Both the position numbers and the translations under genes were made by a program. Under the pieces are notes generated by a model. That model made no database searches, was not told the origin of the DNA, and saw only the letters and a list, made by a program, of their open reading frames with translations. Shown here piece after piece: positions 11,793 to 21,223 of a DNA stretch of 64,000 nt (positions are counted from its first letter, which is position 1; the number at the start of each line of letters is the position of its first letter). This stretch comes from Euonymus europaeus (lineage: Eukaryota > Streptophyta > Magnoliopsida > Celastrales > Celastraceae), in assembly GCA_963580455.1 (NCBI GenBank), contig OY756958.1, positions 3,918,501-3,982,500 on the forward strand, in the 5' to 3' direction.

Positions 11793-11960
11793 TACCAGTC
11801 ATTGACGATTCTAATTGCTAAACATTTACTTTATAATGTGAACTGTTAAACGTTACCATTAACAGTGCTGCTTTTAATGAGAACTGTCAGTTTCTATATC
11901 AGTCTATGATTTTATTTAATATATATGTAAAAATATGTACTGTTAATGTTTATATAATCT

Positions 11961-12247
11961 GGCACGACCAGTAAAGTTGCAGGCACGCACGACTAGTTAA
12001 GTTGCAGGAAGGCACGACCAGTTTAAAAAAGCAGGCACGACCATCTAAATAAAAGCAGGCACGACCATATAAAAATACCAGGCACGACCATCTAAATAAA
12101 AGCAGGCACGACCATATATATAACAGGAGGCACGACCATATATATAACAGGAAGCACAACCAGTTAAAATAGCAGGAACGACCAGTTAAATTCTGCACGA
12201 CCAGTTAAATTCCGGCACGACCAGCTAAAAAAATTAAGGCACGATTA
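11961..12247 (-). repeat. TGGTCGTGCC array between the two convergent MULE genes
   Basis: About 13 units, read as GGCACGACCA on the plus strand. Unit starts run near 11961, 12011, 12034, 12058, 12081, 12104, 12129, 12153, 12175, 12194, 12214 and 12238, plus a disturbed unit near 11985. Spacing is 20-25 bp with spacers such as GTTAAA or TCTAAATAAAAGC. The array fills the space between the transposase stop and the stop of the ULP1-type gene. Its orientation follows the ULP1-type gene and opposes the transposase. Confidence 0.93.
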
Positions 12248-13124
12248 GATATTTATATATAATTTACAGTTGACATTTAAATAAGATATTCACATTATAA
12301 ACTCCTGTCCCCAAGCCTCTGAACAAAACTTTTGTCTATAGAATTTCATGTCCCCTTGTTGGATAATGTTTATTGGCAAATCAGCCGTCAATGCTTCAAT
12401 GAATTTGAAGGCAAACATGCCACAATCTCCTCTGCAATGGAAACATTAAAAAGTATCAGCATATATAATATGTAATTGAATAATTGTTAAATATTTTTTT
12501 TATAGGAACTTACCCTCCAGTTTGTCTAGGGCATGAAGGTATCCGTTGCAATCTCCATGGAGCAAACAATCCATCCCCTAAACCAGTGGAGTGAAGAATA
12601 TGGGGAAGCATTGTTGTCAAGGGATCAAAAAGTGTCTTCAATGCAGCACCATTTGTCAGGCTGGGCAGTGAGTCATAGACATGAACAATCTTCTTTTCCA
12701 TTACCAATTCCACAGCAACCCAGTGTTTATTGTTGAAGTTTGCAGGAAAGTAAACAAACTTGGCCCTTTCCCACGCAACAGAATCAATTGGAAGTATCCC
12801 CACAATATAATCCAAAAAAATGCTGTCCTCGTCCCAAAAGGCAACATCATCCGGCTTTGACTTGAACAACTCAAACTTCTCCTGTACCCTGGTCTGAAAT
12901 CATAGGAACATATATATAAAGAAGAATACAAATAAAATGTATTTATGCAAATAAATTTCGAACAATGACAGTGTGCAACTTACAAAGAACAGACAATCTA
13001 GGACAACACAGTCCCTCTTAAAACTATCTGGGAACTTTGTCATTCTTTTCCGAATCAGGTGCATGGCTACATCAAGGTGCTGTATGAAAATTACATGTTA
13101 AGACACATATAAAAAAAAAAGTAT

Positions 13125-13350
13125 CCACGACCAGATAAAAAAAAGGAGGCACGACCAGTTAAATAAAAGGAGGCACGACTAGTTAAATAAAAGGAGGCAC
13201 GACCAGTTAAAAAAAGGAGGAACGACCAGTTAAAAATATCAGGCACGACCAGTTAAATATAGCAGGCACGACCAGTTTAAAAAAGCAGGCACGACCAGTT
13301 AAAAAGCAGGCACGACCAGTTTAAAAAAATGAGGCACGACCAGTTAAATT
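13125..13350 (-). repeat. TGGTCGTGCC array in an intron of the ULP1-type gene
   Basis: Ten units, starts near 13125, 13148, 13172, 13196, 13219, 13242, 13265, 13288, 13309 and 13333. Spacing is mainly 23-24 bp with GTTAAATAAAAGGA-type spacers. The array fills most of the intron 13080-13375 and begins about 25 bp downstream of its 5' splice site on the minus strand. Confidence 0.94.
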
Positions 13351-14863
13351 GATATATAAAAATGTATTGTTTTACCTGGTCTGTTAACCATCCATCTAAC
13401 TTCATAGCATCCATAAACCACTGCTTGTTTACTGCACATGTTGGCCAACTTATGCTTTCTCCATCCTTGGACCTGTCTTGCATGAATGCAAGACAATCAT
13501 CTGCCCATTGATCTGGCCACTTCCTCTTCAAGTCCAATTTTATAATTTCTTTACTTGACACATCCTTATCATCAATTGTTTTCCTTCTCTCAAGGATGGA
13601 GATGTAAATGGAGTCCTTTTGAGAGGTCCAGGCCTAACTGCACGCTTCTGTTTGTTCCTGACATAGGGTTTAATACCCCCTTCTGAGGCTTTAGGGAACT
13701 TTGATGGTGTCACCACCTCGACCCCAGAAATATTTTTACTCTCTTCAGCTGGGGTAAAGGAAGCCATGGAGCTCATACTAGTATACAACAAACCAGGGTC
13801 TCTATGCTCTTTTGTATCATCAACATTTACCCCCGCAACATCTACATTGTCTGCCTTATCATCGACCCCCAACTCCTCCCCCATTTCCAATCCCACTACA
13901 ACTACACTCTCATCCTCCACACCTTCTACATTGCTCCCTCCGACCACACCACGCTCAGAATCATCCACATCAGTCATCACACCCACATCAACAAAAGAAA
14001 CAGTAACCCCACCCTTTACAGTACTTCCCCCCACCGCATCGGCTTCAGTCTGCACCCCCACATCAACAACAGAAACCTTAACCCCACCCTTTACAGTACT
14101 TCCCCCAACCACATCAACATCAACCTCATCGGCTTCAGTCTGCACCCCCATATCAACAACTACAACAGGAACTGGGAATTTCACCGCTTCACCCCTGTCA
14201 GTAAAGGTTTTCAGTGCCAACAAAGCATCCTCAACGCACTTATTCACCACTGTCATAGTAGATAAAAAATCTGATTTAACTGCACTTATGAAGCTTCCCA
14301 CATGAACCTGCTTCTTCAAATTATCAAGCTTGGCAATCACATCATGAACAACCTCAAAATCTGCATCAAAAGATTGCTCCACAGGTTCAGTGTCACCATG
14401 TGAATCAGAATATTGCTCCACAGGAGCTGTGTGATCACTCGAATCATCAGCAGATTCTTTAATTGCTCCCTCCCCCACCCTGTTGCTCACGTCGATCTAG
14501 TACTCCTGCTCCATCTCAATCCCATTTGCAGATAGAATAGTGTGTACTTGCAGCTATTGCAACATAGACTATCAATCATTAGCACCTCAATATTTTGTCC
14601 AAAAGAATCATCATAAATATGAAAACAGTAAGCTTATTTGCATATTTAAGTTTTTACCTTGTCTTGTTGGAATACATTTTGTAAGAGTTCTTTAGAATTT
14701 GGAGTTTGATAGCTACTCCAATTGAGTAATCGAGGAATCACATCCTTGATTTTTGAGGCGTACAATGAACCAATGACAGGTATAGCTTCATATGACCAAA
14801 CCTAAGATAAATAACAACAGAATTTAGATTAAAATAATTTAATATTGGATGAAAAAGAAATCA

Positions 14864-15036
14864 GGCACGACCAGTTAAAAAACTAAGGCACGACCAGTTA
14901 AAAACTAAGGCACGACCATTAAAAGAAATCAGGCACAACCAGTTAAAAACTAAGGCACGACCATTAAAAGAAATCAGGCACGACCAGTTAAATAGCAGGC
15001 ACGACCAATTTAGAAATCAGGCACGACCAGTTAAAG
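14864..15036 (-). repeat. TGGTCGTGCC array in the intron after the DUF1985 exon
   Basis: Eight units, starts near 14864, 14887, 14909, 14931, 14954, 14977, 14998 and 15020, spaced 21-23 bp. The array lies inside the predicted intron 14802-15047. Read on the minus strand it starts immediately after the donor. Confidence 0.94.
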
Positions 15037-15831
15037 CAAATCAATACCTGGAGCACCATAGGGAAACCATAAATGCAGTATTGCTCCTTCTTCGTTTGTC
15101 TGCTCTTTCTTCTATCTAAACGGTTGACCATTATTCCTCCAAGAGAGGCAACAGTACGTTGGTAGCTCACAGTCCCCCATGGGAATTTGTTGAATACATC
15201 CAAATTGTCCACCAATTGGAGCCACCGATTATCAATAAGCCTATGTCGTTCCTTAGCTACTAGCACAAACTCAAGAAAATAAATCAAGGCTAGTTTCACC
15301 ACCTCCTCATCCACCTGCTTCTCTTTCTTTCTTCTGCACAAACGATCGAAACAAAGCTCCAAATGATGTCTCTGAATAATCTTCATATCATCAAACCACA
15401 TATCCCTCAGCCTATGTACACTAGTATCAACTAATGCAGAGATATCAGGCACATCCCTACACACTAAATCGGTAATGAGAGCGAAGTCTGTAATACCAAA
15501 AGATGTCATCCTGTTGGCGAATTTAAATGTCAATCTGTTTCCAATATCTTCAAAATCAACATCTTGGGATTCAAATTGTCGTAGAAGAAGCTGATGCATT
15601 AACTGTCCTGATACAGAGAGCTCACCTACATCCAGAAAAATGCCGAAGCATGTCTTCCTAAACATCTCGAGTTGATTCTCACTCAAAGAACCTCTTATTT
15701 GCCCAATAACATGTGAGATGTTTGAAAAAATTGTAACCTTCGCAGGAAAATGATCCTTCTCCTTAATGAGGTAATCCATTGTTTGTAAATCTGCATTAAA
15801 AACATAAGGTAAATTATAAGGAAACATCAGA

Positions 15832-16361
15832 GGCACGACCAATTAAATTATAAGGCACGACCTGTTAAAATCATGCAAACCAGTTAAACTCACAGGAACG
15901 ACCAACTAAATTATTGGCACGACCAAATAAAAACTGGCACGACCAACTAAATTACTGGCACGACCAAATAAAAACTGGCACGACCAACTAAAAACTGGCA
16001 CGACCAACTAAATTACTGGCACGACCAAATAAAAACTGGCACGACCAACTAAATTACTGGACGACCAAATAAAAACTGGCACGACCAATAAAGCAGACAC
16101 CTCCTCAGGTACACTCACAGGCACGACCAGTCAGATTATAGGCACGACCAAATAAAAACTGGCACGACAAACACATTCACAGGCACGACCAGTCAGAGTA
16201 TAGGCACGACCAACTAAATTGCAGGAACATCATAAAAATAACATGCAAAACCTCGCCAAAAACATGCACGAACATCTAAAAAGAAACAACAAGAAAAATA
16301 TATAAGAAAATCAATGAAACGCTGAAACGAAGGCACGACCAATTAAACTCTAGCGCGACCA
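15832..16361 (-). repeat. Right, subterminal TGGTCGTGCC array
   Basis: About 20 units, the longest array. Between about 15895 and 16081 the units are very regular, with spacers alternating AACTAAATTACT and AAATAAAAACT and spacing of 20-21 bp, so a 41-bp higher-order unit is present. Copies become sparse and degenerate toward 16361. It lies about 290-820 bp inside the right end of the element, mirroring the left array with opposite strand orientation. It falls in the predicted 5'-leader intron of the ULP1-type gene. Confidence 0.93.
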
Positions 16362-16433
16362 ATAATGAAAAACTCTCAACAGTTTATATCAGACACAACA
16401 AATTATTCTGGGCCCTCAAACTCACCTCGTTGG

Positions 16434-16520
16434 TAGTCAGAAATACTTGCCGATTGCAATCTGGGAGTTCTTCCGCTTTCTAACCTCCAAAATTTGAAGA
16501 GTTTCAACAAAGATCTTGCA
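16434..16520 (-). other. Probable non-coding first exon of the ULP1-type gene
   Basis: On the minus strand CTACCAACGAG is followed by GTGAGTTTGAGG, a strong donor at about 16433. An acceptor (TTTAATGCAG) at 15791 precedes the first ATG of the DUF1985 exon. The upstream boundary is not defined. Inferred from splice signals. Confidence 0.4.
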
Positions 16521-16633
16521 GGTGTCTTTTGGATTTTTGTTTCAAATTAAATAAACCAATGAAAAAAAGACGTATCCTTAATATAAGGACATTTCGATAC
16601 TTTAACGCATTAAAAAGGTCATAATTGCGGATG

Positions 16634-16654
16634 GGTCATTTCTCCAAAATTCCC
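16634..16654 (-). repeat. Right terminal inverted repeat of the MULE
   Basis: Exact inverted match to the outer 21 bp of the left end. The adjacent GGTCATAATTGCGG matches a more internal left-end block after a gap of about 35 bp, so the right end looks like the left end with an internal deletion. Confidence 0.92.
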
Positions 16655-16663
16655 GCTCTCTAA
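16655..16663. repeat. 9-bp target-site duplication, right copy (GCTCTCTAA)
   Basis: Identical to the left copy. It is directly followed by the CATGAGCCC leader of the downstream gene, so the insertion point lies about 55 bp before the likely start codon at 16719. Confidence 0.93.
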
Positions 16664-16718
16664 CATGAGCCCTCACCTCTTTTTCATTTTCACTACCGGC
16701 ACCACCCCGACAGCCACC

Positions 16719-19700
16719 ATGCCTTCGGTCTCTTCAACTCCATCAAAACTCACGAATCCGACGAATTCTGCCTCAAATCATCACTTGGATTCCCCGCTGT
16801 GCAGGCACTCGCCGTCGGCGACGTTGGACTTGCTGATTCTGATCGTCCTGCTTTTCTCCGGAACATTCCTGCTTTCGTCCTACTTCTCTTATCTCTTTCA
16901 CTCTCTCTGTCTCCTGCTCTCACTCTCCTCCCCTCACCTCCCCAATCTCTCCTTCTCCCTCTCCTTCTCTATTTCTCTTCCTTACCTTCTCGCGTTCTTC
17001 GCCTTCTTCTGCCTCTCCCTCATCCTACTCGACTTCTGCTGCGGTCCTCGCTCACGCCGCTGCGACCGGCCGGGATGTAAGGGCTTGAAGAAGGCTCTTG
17101 AATTCGACTTGCAGTTACAGACCGAGGAGTCAATCAGATCCGCTAAGGACATCGATGCTTTGCCCTGGAAGGGCGGTAGCGAGTCCAATCCTGATTATGA
17201 GTGTCTCAGGGCTGAGCTGCGTAAGATGGCCCCACCGAATGGCAGGGCTGTCCTGCACTTTCGCTCACGGTGTGGGTGTCCTGTTGCCAAGCTCGAGGGC
17301 TGGGGGCCCAGGCACCGTAGACGGCAGAAAAGGTAATCCTTCTCTTTTCCCCCTCTTTGATTACTTTGATTTCATTAACCAGTTGACTTATTATGCGCTT
17401 CAGTTGTTATTTGCATTTCTATCGCGCATTGGATTAGGTTTGCTCTTTTTCTTCTTTTTTTAAAGTACATTTTTCTTTGTGGATAGCAAATGTTAGTGTG
17501 AATTATATTTCTGTGTTTGTCATGTGGATTGAAGAATTGAAAGTTTCTTATTGAAAGTCTGGAGTTTATTCAAGTTTGTTTGATTGTCTTATTGTTCGTT
17601 GCTGAAGCCGAAAAATCTTCTGTCAGAATGATAGATGATTGTTTTCATCCTGATGGAAGCGCAGTCCATAAAAAAAAAATTCAATTGGATCTAGGTTCTC
17701 TTCATTGTTTCTGTGGAAGCTAGTTATTTTGTTTCACTAGTATGGTTTTGTTCTCATTTCAATCTATTGTGTCACTGGAACAAAGCCATGAAAACGTGTA
17801 ACTCATTGTTGGGAATCAAGTGAGCTAGGCCCTGGTGTAGCTGAAGACTTGGGTATTTATCAGTGGTATTTCTAACGATTGAGGTTTAATAAATCTTGTT
17901 ATTTGATTGAAAATAAAATGTAACAGTTCTTAATGGCGGCCTCTACTAGCAGTAGCAATTCATTCACAGTTCAACTTGAGGTTTCCATTCCATAAGTTGA
18001 AAGAAGAAAGGAACTTATTTGTTGTGTTTTCCATGAGTTATACACTGAGGAAATTTTTTGAATATCCTCTAAGATTCCTCTAATATATGTGATACAAGAC
18101 AGTTTTAGTTGGGAAAATCAGAAGCCTATAAGGCTATAATTGCCTACATTATGGATTTTGTGTGGCTGTATGGACTTTGCTGATTAGATTATCATAGAGG
18201 GAGGAATTTATTGATTTCCATCCAAATTTGAATTTGCTGTTCATAAGTGATCTCATTTATTTGGTAAGATACTGAGTGAGTTGAATTACGAGGTGTTTTA
18301 GCAATGCTGTTGAAGCAAGTGGAGGTGAAAAGTTAATAGTTTTTTGCATTATATAGCCAAAACTTCTGGGCATCCAAGTGCCATTGTCAGGCCAAAAAGG
18401 TTTAGACTCGGGATAGAATGAGTGATAGGGAACTTATTATTAGCTCAGAGTTCAGGGTTGTGCTAAGCTTTGGCATTTCTTTGTTGTACTCTGCTTCAGT
18501 TTCCTTTCCTGTTTGATGTGAATTTCAGCAGTGTTTTGATTGTTAACTATAACATTTTATTTGAATCCATCTATGATTGGTTTTGTTCTAGTTCTAGACT
18601 TTTAGTTAGGTTAGTTTGTCTGTTAAGTTTTCTGATTGATCTATTTCTGTAGAAGTGGGGTGTAATATTTTTTGTAGAAGTGGGGTGTAGAAGATGAATG
18701 AACAGGTCTTTGCTTGTTTGAGCCCTTTTACTCTACCTAATTAAATTCTTATTGTCCCGCCTTAAATTCTCTTGCTTTGATGTTGCACCAAATAAATCCT
18801 GAAACACTTCATATTGATGTGTTTAGAGCATGTGGCTCATGCATTGGGCTTGGTTGTACTACTTAATAGGAGGCATTGGGCTGTGTAACAGGCTTGCATT
18901 TAAGATAGATTATCAGGCTGAAAGTGTGGAAGGGCTTATAGTGAATGTCATAAGAGATTCTAATTTCTAAAGATGCATTGACTCACTGTAGAATATAGAC
19001 TGTATATTAGCCAGAATTTCTAGGAAACCATTAATGTCTAGTTTATATAAGCTAAGGGAATCATATAGTTACCAATCCTTTTAACCTTTATGCTGGGCTT
19101 GTCAACTATTGATGTCTGCTGTTAATTACATAGACAAGTTTCTCAAGTTTTAAACTCAGTACTAGGGGGGAAATCTTTTATTTTCGGCATCATAACAACC
19201 TGATAGTGTGGACATTGTATGGTCAAAAGGTTATGCCACACCTCAACAAAATTTGGAGCATTTTAAGTGTTAGTATTGTGTTTCTTCTTTGCACAGTAAT
19301 TTGACTACATTTGTTGTCTTTGACAATCTCCGCCTCATTTCTCGATTTTTTCTGAAAGTAAAGCGATATGTATTATTATATAAAATGTGTGTTGTAATGC
19401 TGACCGATTTAGTTGAAAATTCATCACAAGTTATCAAGTTGTTATATGTTTTCTTCAAGATAATATTTTACAACTAATATCTAGAAAATATTCCTGCCTC
19501 TTAACATTTTTGATATGTAAAACTGTTTTGATTGGATTTTTATCTTTCAGATGACACTTTAGATATTGCTTCCATCTGAACCTTGACGAGGTAGTGAGTT
19601 ATGGTAGTAGAGGGTTTTAAGAATGGTAATTGGAAAGGTCAAAGGTGGTTTAGGTATTGTGCGTATGGTGTCGCTAGAGCTCGGTTTGCAGTGGTTAAGC

Positions 19701-19947
19701 TGTAGGGATGGGTCCAATTCGGCACAACTTAAGAGAGGTTCTAACTTCTCAAAAATGATATTAGAGTTGGCATGTTGAATTTAATGGTTCAGGATTGGTG
19801 GTCCATTTTGCACTGACAATTCTATGCTGCCTTGCAATAATATGTTTTCCATGGATGTGGTGCAATCAAAATGTTGGTGTGAGTGTGATAGTAACATTAT
19901 CTTCTGGTTCTTGCAGGGCTCTTAATGGGGGCGGTGATCATCGTTGA
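16719..19947 (+). CDS. Small predicted membrane protein of a conserved plant family, two exons, 214 aa
   Basis: Unknown function. Exon 1 runs 16719-17332 and exon 2 19917-19947, joined across a 2584-bp GT-AG intron to give ...RRRQKR-ALNGGGDHR. Two long hydrophobic segments (about residues 35-65 and 85-108) are followed by a basic, Cys-rich cytosolic-type tail with CDRPGCKGLKKALEFDLQLQ and FRSRCGCPVAKLEGWGPRHR. Homologues sometimes carry a ribosomal L34e-superfamily label, as I recall, but nothing here looks ribosomal. The ATG at 16719 sits in a strong context (GCCACCATG). An in-frame ATG at 16665 would add 18 residues but lies only 2 bp from the transposon boundary. The MULE separates this gene from its ancestral promoter. 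Exon 1 is CT-rich and more GC-rich than its surroundings. No other feature was seen in the long intron. Confidence 0.82.
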
Positions 19948-21223
19948 TTCTTCATAATGGTTTTGTCGTCGGACAACATTTCATATGTTTCTTCACATTT
20001 GCTTTTTATCTTTTACAGTCTTAGTTTTAGATAGTGGACATTCAACACAGTCACATCATCAAAATACAAATCCCTCTTATGTATTTTTCTCCTTTATCAA
20101 AACATCTATTCTTCTAATTTACCATCCATTCATCAACAAAATTATATAAAAATCAATATTACGTTACACTTTTTTTTATAAAAAATCAAGTTGCATACAC
20201 ATTCACATCATCAAAACATATCTTCTAATACAATCACATCATCAAAAACACACATTCTTATAAATTATATCTTCCCCTTAAAAATCTTTCATTGCAATTG
20301 TCCTAAAACATCTAAAATACCGTTACACTCTCCTAGGATAATGTTATTCAGGGATGAAACAGTAAAAAATAGCTCTCGGGCATAAGAATAAGGCTCTTGC
20401 AGTGGGAGCACAGCAATTGTCCTAAAACATCTAAAATACCGTTACACTCTCCTAGGATAATGTTATTCAGGGATGAAACAGTATAAAATAGCTCTCGGGC
20501 ATAAGAATAAGGCTCTTGCAGTGGGAGCACAGCAATCCGAGCCATGCAAGATGTATGAAGAATTTATTCATGTGCAATGTGAACACTTCTTTTTATTTAG
20601 AGATATACAAGATTTGATAGATAGTCATCTTTAATTCATGGGAGGATATAGCAGAATGGGAACAAGAAAAAAAAATATTAGGCATCGGGTTTGAACTTCA
20701 AACTTGAGAAAATTTCGAATTCAGGATTCGAGATTATATACAACCTAATTCGTTAAGTGATTATATACGACGTAAGTCATCAAGTAAGCTACTCAGGATT
20801 CTCGTAGAATAAATATTTTTTATTTTCATATGACCTAACTCGTCAAGTTTGTCAGCTTCATGAGTGAACACCCTCAAATTTAATATTCATAGAGATTGCT
20901 CCATCCAAATACATATTGTCAATTTCAACTATAGAATAAGATTTATTGACAACTCTTGATAATTTTTTGAACCAACAAACACATGTTCTCTATTCCATTG
21001 TATGTATATATATATATTTCTTGGTCACAAAAATCGTTTTCTTCAATTTTCTTTTTCTTTTCAGAGTGGCTAAACGGATTTCACCGGTAAATTTGCTATA
21101 TTTGTGGATTATAATTTTTTAACTAAGTTTTTTTTTCAATTGTGAAATTGAGCTTATTAATATCTTTCCCACGAGTAAGGAACCAAAAACAAGCGACACC
21201 CACTGGTCTCATGGTTTACTCTA
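19948..21223. other. Intergenic region between membrane-protein gene and PPR gene
   Basis: AT-rich. The part 20035-20290 contains repeated CACATCATCAAAA(T/C)A phrases resembling the interior of the Tourist-like MITEs at 39259 and 49126. A 119-bp tandem duplication follows. The rest (20560-21220) shows no coding signal. Confidence 0.5.
20295..20532. repeat. Two-copy tandem duplication, 119-bp unit
   Basis: The first copy (20295-20413, starting CAATTGTCCTAAAACATC) is directly repeated at 20414-20532, followed by a few more matching bases. I see one difference (GTAAAAAATAG against GTATAAAATAG), so the duplication is recent. The unit ends with AAGGCTCTTGCAGTGGGAGC, which resembles a block of the SINE-like repeat near 2850. 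Confidence 0.9.

Larger units (their letters stand above)
12290..15779 (-). pseudogene. MULE-borne DUF1985 / ULP1-type (C48) cysteine protease gene, disrupted
   Basis: Transposon-carried gene of the DUF1985 plus ULP1 (SUMO-protease-like) class. Proposed exons in transcription order: 15779-15048 (DUF1985, from MDYLIKEKD), 14801-14658 (VWSYEAIPVIGSLYASKIKD), 14553-13376 (acidic, low-complexity linker), 13079-12984 (HLDVAMHLIRKRMTKFPD), 12893-12514 and 12431-12290. The protease triad is visible: His in NNKHWVAVELV, Asp in IVHVYDS, and Gln/Cys in RQTGGGDCGMFAFKF across the last junction. Two defects are seen: an in-frame TAG at 14499-14497 after EQEY, and a frame change near 13585 between ...TPFTSPS and ERRKTIDDKD. 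All other junctions keep phase. The large introns hold TGGTCGTGCC arrays. Either defect could partly reflect mis-modelled splicing. Substrate and role are unknown. Confidence 0.8.
8588..16654. mobile_element. Mutator-like element (MULE) with MURA transposase and ULP1-type gene, 8067 bp
   Basis: Both ends carry the same terminal inverted sequence. The outer 21 bp are identical (GGGAATTTTGGAGAAATGAC followed by C), then similarity continues with an indel (CCGCATTTATGACC on the left, CCGCAATTATGACC inverted on the right). A 9-bp target duplication flanks it. Inside, a MURA-type transposase runs rightward and a DUF1985/ULP1 cysteine-protease-type gene runs leftward, so the genes converge. Elements with this pairing are known in plants (KAONASHI-type MULEs with ULP1-like genes). 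The perfect ends and duplication suggest fairly recent insertion, whereas the cargo gene already shows a stop and a frameshift. Non-coding parts are dominated by arrays of a TGGTCGTGCC motif. Confidence 0.95.

Noticed and set aside
11950..12198. Open frame with repeated IWSCLL / GRACF peptides on the minus strand
   Set aside because: The frame is produced by the TGGTCGTGCC units themselves. Spacing of 20-25 bp changes frame repeatedly and no start or splice context supports translation.
13766..14305. Ser/Thr/Pro-rich open frames on the plus strand
   Set aside because: They are antisense shadows of the acidic, Val-rich linker exon of the ULP1-type gene.
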